The translations under genes were made by a program, and so were the position numbers. The notes under the pieces were generated by a model. That model saw nothing but the letters and a program-made list of their open reading frames with translations. It had not been told where the DNA came from and did not search any database. Below, piece after piece: positions 32,505-41,862 of a stretch of 64,000 bases of DNA. The DNA is from Desulfonatronovibrio hydrogenovorans DSM 9292 (GTDB lineage Bacteria; Desulfobacterota; Desulfovibrionia; Desulfovibrionales; Desulfonatronovibrionaceae): positions 124,001 through 188,000 of the forward strand of contig NZ_JMKT01000011.1 of assembly GCF_000686525.1 (NCBI RefSeq), in the 5' to 3' direction. The first letter of the stretch is position 1, and every line of letters starts with the position of its first letter.

Positions 32505-33788
32505 ATGAGCAAGATAAGCAGAATAAAAGGCTTTTTTGACCTTTTTCCTCCTGAAAGTACGGCTTACGTATTTATGGAGGAGACGGCCAGGGATATTTTC
32601 TCCAGGTATGGATACCAGGAAGTTCGAATCCCTGTTGTGGAACAGACCGAGCTTTTTGCCCGCTCCATAGGGCAGGAGACGGATGTGGTCCAAAAGGAGA
32701 TGTACACTTTTCCCGACCGCAAGGGCAGGAGTATCACCTTAAGGCCTGAAGCCACCGCCGGAGTGGTCCGGGCATATACTGACAGTCCCCTGGCCGGGAC
32801 CGGAAATGTGAGCCGGCTGTTCACCTTTGGCCCCATGTTTCGTTACGAACGTCCGCAAAAGGGCCGGACCCGTCAGTTTCACCAGATCAACGTGGAGGTG
32901 CTGGGTGAAGACTCCCCCTGGTCGGATGCTGAAGTGATAATCATGCTCTGGACTTACCTCCGGGCTCTGGGTCTGAGCAAACTGGATATTGAACTCAACT
33001 CCCTGGGGTGCTCCCAGTGCCGCCCGGCCTTTCATCAGGCTTTGAAACAATACCTCCAGGGGGTGGATCATGACGGGCTTTGTTCGGACTGTCAGCGCAG
33101 GATGAGCACCAACCCGCTGCGTGTTCTGGACTGCAAGGTCCCAGGATGCAGAGATCTGGTCATGGATTCTCCCAGGATCAATCAAAATCTGTGTGAAAAC
33201 TGTGAAATCCATTTTGAGCGGGTGGTCAGCATGCTTGACAAGGCAGGGCTGAATTATCACCTGAATCCAAACCTGGTCAGGGGCCTTGACTATTATCAGC
33301 GGACCACGTTTGAAGTAGTTTCTCACGATATCGGAGCCCAGAGCAGTGTGGCTGGAGGCGGACGGTACGACGGTCTGGTCCGGGCCCTGGGAGGGCCTGA
33401 TGTGCCCGGAATCGGCTTTGCCTGCGGCATGGAAAGGCTGGCCATGCTTTTGGGCCAGGTCAACCAGAAGCCTCAGGATTTCTATCTGGCTGTGCTGCAT
33501 GAGCAGGCCATGGACAAGGCCCTTCTGCTTGCCCAGCGGCTCCGGGAAAAGGGCTTTTCCGGAGAAATGGGCTTTCAGGTCAAAAGCGTTAAAGCTCAGC
33601 TCAGACAGGCAAACAAACTCGGGGTTAAGACCTGTCTGCTGCTGGGAATTGACGAGTTGAACAAGGGAGAGATTCAGGTCAAGGATATGGCCACCGGGGT
33701 GCAGCGCGGGGTCAGCCAGGATGATGTTGAGCAGGCCCTGGGATTGAACATCAAGGCAAAGAATAACAACTATCTAAGGAACGGATAA
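32505..33788 (+). CDS. hisS: Histidyl-tRNA synthetase
   Basis: The 427-residue class II synthetase charges tRNA-His. FDLFPPESTAYVFMEETA begins the catalytic domain; LRPEATAGVVRAY and FRYERPQKGRTRQFHQINVE are motif 2, GLDYYQRTTFEVV the histidine-A motif, and GGRYDGLV with GIGFACGMERL motif 3. The C-terminal anticodon-binding domain follows from about residue 325. It is the first gene of a plus-strand operon; its stop is directly adjacent to the aspS start. Confidence 0.97.
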   Translation: MSKISRIKGFFDLFPPESTAYVFMEETARDIFSRYGYQEVRIPVVEQTELFARSIGQETDVVQKEMYTFPDRKGRSITLRPEATAGVVRAYTDSPLAGTGNVSRLFTFGPMFRYERPQKGRTRQFHQINVEVLGEDSPWSDAEVIIMLWTYLRALGLSKLDIELNSLGCSQCRPAFHQALKQYLQGVDHDGLCSDCQRRMSTNPLRVLDCKVPGCRDLVMDSPRINQNLCENCEIHFERVVSMLDKAGLNYHLNPNLVRGLDYYQRTTFEVVSHDIGAQSSVAGGGRYDGLVRALGGPDVPGIGFACGMERLAMLLGQVNQKPQDFYLAVLHEQAMDKALLLAQRLREKGFSGEMGFQVKSVKAQLRQANKLGVKTCLLLGIDELNKGEIQVKDMATGVQRGVSQDDVEQALGLNIKAKNNNYLRNG

Positions 33789-35594
33789 ATGGAAGAATCA
33801 AGGACCGAATTGCAGGTTAAGCCTCTGGGCTGGTGGGTCAGGACTCATAACTGCTGTGAACTGACTCTGGAGAATAATGAGCAGCAGGTTTGTCTCATGG
33901 GCTGGGTCCAGTACCGGCGGGACCATGGCGGGCTTATTTTCATCGACCTGCGGGATCGACATGGCTTGACTCAGGTGGTCTTCACCCCGGATTCCAGTGC
34001 TGAGGCCCTGGAAGAGGCGCATGGGCTGCGTTCTGAATATGTCATGGCTATCAAGGGAATAGTTCGGGCCAGGCCCAAGGACATGATCAACCCTAATCTG
34101 AAAACCGGTCAGATAGAGGTGGCTGTAACCGAATTCAGACTCCTGAACCGTTCCAAAACCCCCCCGTTTATTATTGAAGACAGGGTGGATGTTGCTGAGA
34201 GCCTTCGCCTCAAGTATCGCTATCTGGATCTGAGACGTCCTTCCATGGCCAGAAACCTTGAGTTTCGGAGCAAGGCGGTCCAGACAGTGAGAAGCTTTCT
34301 TCATGAAAACGAGTTCCTTGAAGTTGAAACCCCGGTGCTGACCAAAAGCACTCCAGAAGGAGCCAGGGATTTTCTGGTCCCCAGTCGACTCAACCAGGGA
34401 CAGTTCTATGCTTTGCCGCAATCGCCCCAGCTTTTCAAGCAGCTTTTAATGTGTTCAGGTCTTGACCGCTATTATCAAGTGGTCAGATGTTTCAGAGATG
34501 AGGATCTCCGGGCTGACAGACAGCCCGAATTCACCCAGATTGATCTGGAGATGTCCTTTGTTGACGAGGAAGGGGTCATGTCTCTGGCCGAAAGCTTAGT
34601 CTCAGACCTGTTTAAAAAAGTCATGGATATTGACCTGGAGACCCCGTTTACCAGAATCAGCTATGCCCAGGCCATTGCTGATTACGGTCTTGATAAGCCT
34701 GATATCAGGTTTGATCTGAAGCTCAGGGATGTCACCCATATTGTCAAGGGATCAGAATTCAGGCTGTTTGCAGAAGCCCAGCTGGTCAAGGCCCTGGTCA
34801 TACCGGCAGGGAGTGTTCTGTCCAGGAAAGAAATTGATGATTACACTGAATTTGTCAAAATCTACGGTGCCAAGGGGCTGGCCTGGATTAAGATCAAGGA
34901 TAACGAGTGGCAGTCACCCATAGCCAAATTTTTAAGCCCTGAGGAGCGCACAGCCCTGAGCGCCGAACTGGAGCTGCAGACTGGAGATATCGTATTCTTC
35001 CAGGCTGGAGCGCCTGACATGGTCAATACAGCTCTAGGCTTTTTAAGAGTTAAACTTGGTGAACGTTTTGACATGATTCCTAAGGATGTTTTTGCCCCAT
35101 TGTGGGTCACGGATTTCCCCCTGCTTGAATGGGACGAAGAGGAAAAAAGATGGATGGCCAGACACCATCCCTTTACCGCACCCAGAGATGGGCACATTGA
35201 TCTGCTCAAGACCGATCCCGGCCAGGCCCTGGCCAGGGCCTATGATTTGGTGTTGAATGGACACGAGGTGGGCGGGGGATCAGTGAGGATCCACAATACC
35301 CGGGATCAGCAGGCCATGTTCAACGCCCTGGGCATTGAACATGAAGAGGCCGGCAGCAAGTTCGGGTTTCTGCTTCAGGCCCTGGAGTACGGGGCTCCTC
35401 CCCACGGCGGTCTTGCCTTTGGTCTGGACAGACTTATCATGCTTATGACCAGTTCTTCATCCATAAGAGATGTGATTGCTTTCCCCAAAACTCAGAAAGC
35501 AGCCTGTGTAATGACTGAGGCTCCGTCTCAGGTTTCCACTGGCCAGCTTCGGGAACTGGGCTTGAAGCTCCGGGAAAAACCCGGACAGGGATGA
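33789..35594 (+). CDS. aspS: Aspartyl-tRNA synthetase (bacterial type)
   Basis: The 601-residue class II enzyme has the N-terminal OB-fold (VCLMGWVQYRRDHGGLIFID), motif 2 YYQVVRCFRDEDLRADRQPE, a GAD insertion domain in the middle as in bacterial AspRS, and motif 3 GAPPHGGLAFGLDRLIMLM. It attaches aspartate to tRNA-Asp, and in organisms lacking AsnRS also to tRNA-Asn. It follows hisS with no gap and overlaps def by 4 bases. Confidence 0.97.
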   Translation: MEESRTELQVKPLGWWVRTHNCCELTLENNEQQVCLMGWVQYRRDHGGLIFIDLRDRHGLTQVVFTPDSSAEALEEAHGLRSEYVMAIKGIVRARPKDMINPNLKTGQIEVAVTEFRLLNRSKTPPFIIEDRVDVAESLRLKYRYLDLRRPSMARNLEFRSKAVQTVRSFLHENEFLEVETPVLTKSTPEGARDFLVPSRLNQGQFYALPQSPQLFKQLLMCSGLDRYYQVVRCFRDEDLRADRQPEFTQIDLEMSFVDEEGVMSLAESLVSDLFKKVMDIDLETPFTRISYAQAIADYGLDKPDIRFDLKLRDVTHIVKGSEFRLFAEAQLVKALVIPAGSVLSRKEIDDYTEFVKIYGAKGLAWIKIKDNEWQSPIAKFLSPEERTALSAELELQTGDIVFFQAGAPDMVNTALGFLRVKLGERFDMIPKDVFAPLWVTDFPLLEWDEEEKRWMARHHPFTAPRDGHIDLLKTDPGQALARAYDLVLNGHEVGGGSVRIHNTRDQQAMFNALGIEHEEAGSKFGFLLQALEYGAPPHGGLAFGLDRLIMLMTSSSSIRDVIAFPKTQKAACVMTEAPSQVSTGQLRELGLKLREKPGQG

Positions 35595-36106
35595 ACATGT
35601 CCAGAAAATTAGTCACCTATCCAGAGGAGATCCTTAGCCGCAAGGCCGAGCCTGTGGCAGAAATCAACGACTACATAAGGGATCTGGCTGGAGATATGGC
35701 CGAAATCATGTACCAAAACCGGGGCATTGGTTTGGCCGCACCCCAGGTCGGCGAGGGACTCAGGTTGATAACGGTTGATCTCAGCGGACCAGATAAGAGG
35801 GATGACCTGATGGTCCTGGTCAACCCGGAAATAATCGACAGCCAGGGAGAGTCGGAAAGTGAGGAGGGCTGTCTCAGTGTTGTGGGCTACAAGTCTTCGG
35901 TCTGCCGGGCTGAAAAGATCAGAGTCAGAGCCCTGGATCTGAAGAACAACCAGGTCATCCTGGATGCCGACGATCTGCTGGCCACCTGTCTTCAGCATGA
36001 AATTGATCATTTGGACGGGATCCTTTTCATTGACCGGATCAGCCGGTTGAAGCGGAAAATGTATGACAAAAAGCTTTCAAGATGGATAAAAACCAAAAAA
36101 GACTAG
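35591..36106 (+). CDS. def: Peptide deformylase
   Basis: The 171-residue metalloenzyme removes the N-formyl group from nascent proteins. All three motifs are present: GIGLAAPQVG, EEGCLSV with the metal-binding Cys, and QHEIDHLDG with the HExxH metal site. Two ATGs two codons apart are possible starts; the first overlaps the aspS stop. It is coupled to fmt, which starts 25 bases before its end, a usual def-fmt pair. Confidence 0.96.
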   Translation: MNMSRKLVTYPEEILSRKAEPVAEINDYIRDLAGDMAEIMYQNRGIGLAAPQVGEGLRLITVDLSGPDKRDDLMVLVNPEIIDSQGESESEEGCLSVVGYKSSVCRAEKIRVRALDLKNNQVILDADDLLATCLQHEIDHLDGILFIDRISRLKRKMYDKKLSRWIKTKKD

Positions 36107-37038
36107 TATTCATGGGTACTCCGGATTTTGCCCGGATCATCCTGGAGCATGTCCTGAACTGGTCCGGGGGCAGGGTCGTGGCGGTTTACACCCAGCCTGA
36201 CCGGCCCTGTGGCCGGGGCCAGAGGCCCAAGGCCTCTCCAGTGAAACTGCTGGCCCTGGAAAAGGGGATAGAGGTCCTTCAGCCAGCCGGTTTCAAGGAT
36301 CCGGCTGACATTAACACCCTTGAATCATTCAAACCGGACTATATGCTGGTGGCTGCCTATGGACTTATCCTGCCCCAGCAGGTCCTGGATGCTGCCAGAC
36401 TGATGCCCTTGAATGTTCATGCCTCTCTTTTGCCCAGATACCGGGGTGCTGCTCCTATTCAAAGGGCCATTATGAACGGGGAAGTAGTGACTGGAATAAG
36501 TATCATGCGCATGACCCGGGGGCTTGACAGTGGACCAGTTATCCTGCAGCGGGCCATGGGGATCGGGATATCGGACACAGCCGGATCCCTTCATGACGAA
36601 CTTGCCCGGATGGGTGGTCAAATGCTGATTGAAGCCATGGAAGGTCTGGAGACTGGAAATCTGGCCCTCATGGACCAAAACGAGCCCATGGCCACGTACG
36701 CTCCCAAGCTGACCAAGAATGAAGGCTCGATTGACTGGGACCAGCCCGTCAAAGAGATACATGACCGGATAAGGGCCCTTTTTCCGTGGCCTGGCTCCTA
36801 TTTTGACTGGCCTGGTCCCGGGCAAAAAATGATCAGGCTTCAAATATATCCCGGAAAGATCGGGCCGGAAAAACCTGAAGGTGTTCTGCCTGGAACCATT
36901 ATGAAGGAAAAGGACGGTTTTTTGCCCATTGCCTGCAGGGACGGATTTTATCTTGTGCCCAGGATCAAGCCGGGCGGAGGACGGGAAATGGATGCCAAAA
37001 GCTTTGAATGTGGTTTTCTGAGCAAGTGTGACGGGTAA
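36082..37038 (+). CDS. fmt: Methionyl-tRNA formyltransferase
   Basis: The 318-residue enzyme formylates the initiator Met-tRNA with 10-formyl-tetrahydrofolate. It has the family start LVFMGTPDFARIILEHVL, the catalytic region LNVHASLLPRYRGAAPIQRA and TGISIMRMTRGLDSGPVI. The C-terminal OB-like tRNA-binding domain begins near LFPWPGSYFDWP. The ATG lies within def. It pairs functionally with the preceding deformylase. Confidence 0.96.
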   Translation: MDKNQKRLVFMGTPDFARIILEHVLNWSGGRVVAVYTQPDRPCGRGQRPKASPVKLLALEKGIEVLQPAGFKDPADINTLESFKPDYMLVAAYGLILPQQVLDAARLMPLNVHASLLPRYRGAAPIQRAIMNGEVVTGISIMRMTRGLDSGPVILQRAMGIGISDTAGSLHDELARMGGQMLIEAMEGLETGNLALMDQNEPMATYAPKLTKNEGSIDWDQPVKEIHDRIRALFPWPGSYFDWPGPGQKMIRLQIYPGKIGPEKPEGVLPGTIMKEKDGFLPIACRDGFYLVPRIKPGGGREMDAKSFECGFLSKCDG

Positions 37039-37064
37039 ACGGCTGCAGCTGCATCAGGATTTCA

Positions 37065-37892
37065 ATGTCCCAGCAAGAAGAAATATTTCTGGAAAAGGAG
37101 ATCGAGTCTTCTTTTGTGGCCAGGAAAAGACTCTTTATTGGTCTTATTACCACCACGTCGGTCCTGGTTTGCCTGATCCTTGTCCTGTTGTGGCTGATCC
37201 CTTTTCTGGGTCTGGCCAATATCCATCCTGCAGCCCCCTGGGTTCTGGGCGGGGTCATTTTCCTGGCCATTGCTTTTGTTGCCTGGGCCTCCCTGGCCCT
37301 GGTCCTGAATATCCTGCTTAAGCGCAGAATCCTTTTTTCAGGGAAGATCAGGGGGATGAGTATCAGGATATTCCTGCCTCTGATGACCATCATCGGCCGG
37401 ATGCTGGGCATACCCAAGCAGAAAATCAGATCATCCTTTATCAAGGTCAATAACGAACTGGTACTTTCGGAAAACCGCAAGTACTCTCCTGACCGGGTTT
37501 TGATGCTCATGCCCCACTGTCTGCAGAAAAGCGTCTGCAGCAGGAGGCTCACCTATGACGTGCATAACTGCAAAAGATGCGGTGAGTGCGCCATTGCCGG
37601 ACTTCTTGATTTGAGCCGGGAGTTCGGGGTCCATCTGGCCATAGCCACGGGCGGGACCATAGCCAGGAGGATCGTGGTCAATCTTCGGCCAAAGATAATC
37701 CTGGCCGTGGCCTGTGAGCGGGATCTGGCCAGTGGAATCCAGGATACCTACCCCATTCCGGTCTACGGGGTTTTAAATGACCGGCCCATGGGACCCTGCC
37801 TGGACACCCAGGTGGCTTTGGAGCATGTGCGCAGGGCTCTGGACCTTTTTGTCAGCAGAGATGAACAGCCTTCTGGTTCACCAGGACCTTGA
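37065..37892 (+). CDS. DUF116 membrane protein
   Basis: The 275-residue protein has two N-terminal membrane segments (LFIGLITTTSVLVCLILVLL and VLGGVIFLAIAFVAWASLAL). A soluble domain follows with cysteines in LMLMPHCLQKSVCSRRLTYD and HNCKRCGECAIAGLLDL, the DUF116 pattern, probably an Fe-S or zinc site. The role is unknown. In many Desulfovibrionales it lies between fmt and rsmB, as here. Confidence 0.88.
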   Translation: MSQQEEIFLEKEIESSFVARKRLFIGLITTTSVLVCLILVLLWLIPFLGLANIHPAAPWVLGGVIFLAIAFVAWASLALVLNILLKRRILFSGKIRGMSIRIFLPLMTIIGRMLGIPKQKIRSSFIKVNNELVLSENRKYSPDRVLMLMPHCLQKSVCSRRLTYDVHNCKRCGECAIAGLLDLSREFGVHLAIATGGTIARRIVVNLRPKIILAVACERDLASGIQDTYPIPVYGVLNDRPMGPCLDTQVALEHVRRALDLFVSRDEQPSGSPGP

Positions 37893-38008
37893 AACCAGTG
37901 CTTTGTCTTCCCCTGTCTGCCAGGATGTCTGGATGAGCAGCTTCCGGGCAGCAAATGCGAATCCGGATCCACCTTCCTGTCTCTTCACAATAACCAGCAA
38001 GAAATAAT

Positions 38009-39265
38009 ATGCCTTCTCCAGATCCAAGGTTGTCAGTTTTAAGAGCAGTCTGGCATTGCCTGGCCGGACCGGCAGACCTGCAGGAAGCCCTTGACCGGGA
38101 ATTACAGGCTGTTGTTGATGCCAGGGACAGAGGATTGATAACTGAAATGGCTTACGGGTATTTACGCTGCAAAGGCCGAATCGATTTCAAGCTGGGTCTT
38201 TTTCTGGACAAGCCGGAAAAACTTCCGTTCAAGCTGCGGATTCTTTTGGGGCTGGCTGCTTACGAACTTCATTTTCTGGACAGGGTTCCGGATTACGCAA
38301 CCGTTTCCAGGGCTGTTGAACTGGCAAAGCAGTTCTTTGGACCCAGGATGTCCGGTCTGGTCAATGCTGTTCTGCGCAAGATCAAAGGTCTGGACATGCA
38401 TTCCATTAAGGAGTTTGCAGGTGATGACCCTGATGAGCTGCTTTTATGGTCCAGATTTTATTCCTGCCCGTTGTGGATTGTCCGGATGTGGAAAAAGACC
38501 TATGGAAGAGAACTCTGCCTGAAGTATTTACGTCAGGGTCTGGAAAAGCCTCCCTTGGGAATCAGAGAGCTTCGGCCTGAGGCCGGGGTGTCCATCCCTG
38601 ACAGCCAGGTGATGCTTCGGATGGGCAGAAGCATTCTGGTCAACCCGGAGTGGCCCGGGCTCAATGAATTCCTGGCCAGAGGGGGAGGAGCGGTTCAGAG
38701 TTTTGCTGGCCAGCAGGCCCTGCATGAACTGGGAATGACCAGCTGGACTGGTCCAGTCTGGGATATGTGTGCCGGCAGCGGTGGAAAGACCCTCCTGATG
38801 CTGGACCATGGCTTGGAGGTCTATTCAAGCGATGTCAGCCTGAAACGTTTGAAAAACCTCAGTCGGTTCAGAACGGCCTATGGCAGATCTGCCAAGGTCT
38901 TCAGGGCCTCGGGAATATTTCCTCCGTTAAAAAATAAGCCAGGAACCATTCTTGTTGATGCCCCCTGCACTGGGCTGGGAGTATTGAGCCGCAGACCTGA
39001 TATCAAGTGGAAAAGAAGGCCTGGGGATGTTAAGCGATTGGTCCAGATTCAGACCGGACTGCTTGACAGTGCTGCCCGGAGCATACAGATGCCCGGCCGG
39101 GTGGTTTATCTGACCTGCACCCTGAGCAGACTTGAAAACCAGGGCCAGGTTGATGGTTTTTTAGCCAGGCACAAAGATTTTGTTTTGGAAAGAATTTTTG
39201 AGACTGAGACCGGACTTGAACTCAATGAATCCTTTTTTGGTGCGGTTTTTAAACGGATATCCTAA
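38009..39265 (+). CDS. rsmB: 16S rRNA m5C methyltransferase (RsmB/Sun-like)
   Basis: The 418-residue protein has an N-terminal NusB-like domain (FLDRVPDYATVSRAVELAKQ; VNAVLRKIKG) and a C-terminal Rossmann methylase: WDMCAGSGGKTLLML binds AdoMet, DAPCTGLGVLSRRPDIKWKR and the nucleophile Cys in YLTCTLSRLENQGQ. It methylates C967 (E. coli numbering) in 16S rRNA. It follows the translation genes hisS to fmt. No clear ribosome site precedes the ATG. Confidence 0.9.
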   Translation: MPSPDPRLSVLRAVWHCLAGPADLQEALDRELQAVVDARDRGLITEMAYGYLRCKGRIDFKLGLFLDKPEKLPFKLRILLGLAAYELHFLDRVPDYATVSRAVELAKQFFGPRMSGLVNAVLRKIKGLDMHSIKEFAGDDPDELLLWSRFYSCPLWIVRMWKKTYGRELCLKYLRQGLEKPPLGIRELRPEAGVSIPDSQVMLRMGRSILVNPEWPGLNEFLARGGGAVQSFAGQQALHELGMTSWTGPVWDMCAGSGGKTLLMLDHGLEVYSSDVSLKRLKNLSRFRTAYGRSAKVFRASGIFPPLKNKPGTILVDAPCTGLGVLSRRPDIKWKRRPGDVKRLVQIQTGLLDSAARSIQMPGRVVYLTCTLSRLENQGQVDGFLARHKDFVLERIFETETGLELNESFFGAVFKRIS

Positions 39266-39334
39266 GACTTGAGGGCTGAAGATTTAAATCCGGTTGCGCT
39301 GTAGCCTGGACAGGATCTAAATGCTGGATGAAAA

Positions 39335-41860
39335 ATGAAAGAACTGCTTCCTTTTCTACCAAAACCCAGTCATTACCTGGGCAACGAGATAAACTCCATT
39401 CACAAGGATAAGGCCCATGTAGCTGTCCATCTTGGTCTGGCATTTCCGGACCGGTATGAAGTCGGCATGTCCTATCTGGGACAGAAATTACTTTACAAAC
39501 AGATCAATGACCAGCCGGACTTCTGGGCTGAACGGATTTTTGCCCCGTCAATGGATGCGGCCCGGATACTCAAGGAACACAACCTTCCCCTGTGTACCCT
39601 GGAATCAGATACTCCGCTCATGGATCTGGACATCCTGGCCTTCAGCCTGACCCATGAACTCTGCTACACCAATATTTTGTTCATGCTCGATCTGGCAGGG
39701 ATTCCTCTAAGGTCGGCTGAAAGGAGTGATCAGCACCCCTTGGTGATCGCTGGTGGAGGGGCTGTATTTAATGCCGAACCAGTGGCGGATTTTTTTGATC
39801 TCATGGTCCTGGGTGATGGTGAGGAACTGCTGGTCATTATAGCAGAGGCGGTGAAGCAGGCCAGGGAGGCGGGATCTGGAAGGAATGAGCTGCTGGCCAG
39901 GCTCAAGGACTTTCCCGGGGTTTATATCCCGTCTTTTTTCAGGCCTGTTCCCCAGGGAAAGCCCATCCCGGTATTTAATAACTACCAGAGGGTTTTTAAG
40001 GCCTTAGTCAATGACTTGAATCAGGTGGACTTTCCCACCAGTCAGGTACTTCCCTTTGGCAAGATCGTTCATGACCGGTTAAGCGTTGAAATAGCCCGGG
40101 GCTGTACCCGGGGATGCAGGTTCTGCCAGGCAGGGATCATTTACCGGCCGGTAAGAGAAAGAAAAGTTCCAGATCTTGTAGATATAATTAATAATGGACT
40201 GAAAGGTACCGGACTGGAGGAGCTGTCTTTTCTTTCCTTAAGTACCGGTGACTTTTCTGCTCTGGAACGACTTTTTCTGGAAACCTTTGCCGGATGTCAG
40301 AGCAGGCAGGTGTCTATTTCCCTGCCTTCCCTGCGGGTGGGATCGGTTAGTGAAAGACTTATGCAGCTTATGGCCCGCATCAGACGGACCCATGTTACCC
40401 TGGCCCCGGAAGCCGGAACCCAGCGTCTGCGGGATGTCATCAACAAGGGAATCCATGAGGATGAGCTTTTAAGCCATACCCAGGCCCTTTTCAGGCTGGG
40501 CTGGAACGGGGCTAAACTGTATTTCATGCTCGGTTTGCCTACAGAAACCCTGGAGGACATAAAGGGGATCAGGGACCTGTGCCTCAAGGTTCTGGAAACC
40601 GGAAAGCATGGTCCCAGGAGGATTCAGGTTACTGCCTCAATTTCCCTGTTTGTGCCTAAACCCCAGACCCCGTTTCAATGGGAAAGCCAGATGGGCCTGG
40701 AAGAGGCCAGGGAAAAAATCAGCTATTTAAGAGAGCTTTTCCGGCCTCACAAAAAACTGAGCCTGAAGTGGCACGATCCAGAAATGAGTCTGTTGGAAGG
40801 GGTATTTTCCAGGGGTGGGCGGGAACTTTCCCGGGTAGTTGAATCAGCCTGGAGAAAGGGACAGGTTTTTACAAGCTGGTCGGATCATTTCAGCCTTGAG
40901 CCATGGCTGGAGATCCTGAAACAGGAAGAACTTGACCCAGAAATTTATCTGCGGTCCAGGACACAGGACCAGGCTTTGCCCTGGGATCACCTTGATTCCG
41001 GAGTGAGCAGGAAATACCTTGCCTCTGAAAGAAGCAGGGCCCTTGAGACTAAAATTACCAGGGACTGCCGTTACCACACCTGCCGCAGCTGCGGGGTGTG
41101 CGATAGGAAAAACAACCCTTCAAGACTGCAGGGACCGGGCAGGACCCGGGTAGACAACATCCTGAACCTTGAGCACAGAGACCAGGAGGGACAGAACAAG
41201 GCGGTTGATTTTGAGCAACAAGAGCTCTTTGCCAAGAATTTTCATTACCGGATCTGGTATGAAAAAACCGGGCTGTCGGTATATTTGAGCCAGCTGGAGC
41301 TGCAATCCCTGCTGGAAAGGGCAATGCGCAGGTGCGACCTCCCCCTGTCTTTTTCCAGGGGATTCAGGCCCATGCCCTTGATATCTTTTGGTCAGGCCCT
41401 TTCCGTAGGTATTGCCAGCCTGGCCGAGTGGTTTAATGTGTTCCTGCGCCAGGCTGAACCGGAAAAAAAGATAATAGACGGTTTGAATATGAATCTTCCC
41501 AACGGGTTGAAAGTCTTGAGGGTGGAGGAATTGAGCCTTGGCCGCAAACAGGCCCAAGCCAGGCTGGAAGAGTTCAGAGTAGAATTTCGTCCAGACAGGC
41601 AGGATGTTTCAGAGCTGCAGAAAATCTGGTCGGACTTTGTCAAGAGTGATCTGTTCATGGTGGAAAAACAGGGCAAGAAAAAAGTGACCAATAGAGATAT
41701 CCGAGGGCTGGTCAAAAGCTCCCAGTGGCAGGGTCATGTCCTTGAGCTGACTTTTTCCTGGGAAAAAGAGTATTTAAGCCCTTTATTTGTGATCCAGAGG
41801 GTTTTTCAGGATCTTGGCCCTGATGGATTTACCATGACCAAGACCAGGCAGATCATCTGA
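39335..41860 (+). CDS. Radical SAM protein fused to DUF2344 domain
   Basis: The product has 841 residues. An N-terminal B12-binding-like region (RYEVGMSYLGQKLLYKQIND) is followed by the radical SAM core with the Fe-S motif ARGCTRGCRFCQAGI and a C-terminal Cys-rich segment CRYHTCRSCGVCDRK. The last about 210 residues form a DUF2344 domain (RIWYEKTGLSVYLSQLELQS onward), which is separate in many bacteria. The family (TIGR03960 plus TIGR03936 types) is conserved but not characterised, with likely roles in RNA modification. It ends 2 bases before the stop of the convergent lpd-like gene. Confidence 0.88.
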   Translation: MKELLPFLPKPSHYLGNEINSIHKDKAHVAVHLGLAFPDRYEVGMSYLGQKLLYKQINDQPDFWAERIFAPSMDAARILKEHNLPLCTLESDTPLMDLDILAFSLTHELCYTNILFMLDLAGIPLRSAERSDQHPLVIAGGGAVFNAEPVADFFDLMVLGDGEELLVIIAEAVKQAREAGSGRNELLARLKDFPGVYIPSFFRPVPQGKPIPVFNNYQRVFKALVNDLNQVDFPTSQVLPFGKIVHDRLSVEIARGCTRGCRFCQAGIIYRPVRERKVPDLVDIINNGLKGTGLEELSFLSLSTGDFSALERLFLETFAGCQSRQVSISLPSLRVGSVSERLMQLMARIRRTHVTLAPEAGTQRLRDVINKGIHEDELLSHTQALFRLGWNGAKLYFMLGLPTETLEDIKGIRDLCLKVLETGKHGPRRIQVTASISLFVPKPQTPFQWESQMGLEEAREKISYLRELFRPHKKLSLKWHDPEMSLLEGVFSRGGRELSRVVESAWRKGQVFTSWSDHFSLEPWLEILKQEELDPEIYLRSRTQDQALPWDHLDSGVSRKYLASERSRALETKITRDCRYHTCRSCGVCDRKNNPSRLQGPGRTRVDNILNLEHRDQEGQNKAVDFEQQELFAKNFHYRIWYEKTGLSVYLSQLELQSLLERAMRRCDLPLSFSRGFRPMPLISFGQALSVGIASLAEWFNVFLRQAEPEKKIIDGLNMNLPNGLKVLRVEELSLGRKQAQARLEEFRVEFRPDRQDVSELQKIWSDFVKSDLFMVEKQGKKKVTNRDIRGLVKSSQWQGHVLELTFSWEKEYLSPLFVIQRVFQDLGPDGFTMTKTRQII

Positions 41861-41862
41861 CA

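Noticed and set aside
32739-33500. 253-codon minus-strand ORF within hisS
   Set aside because: Antisense to conserved synthetase motifs, no ribosome site.
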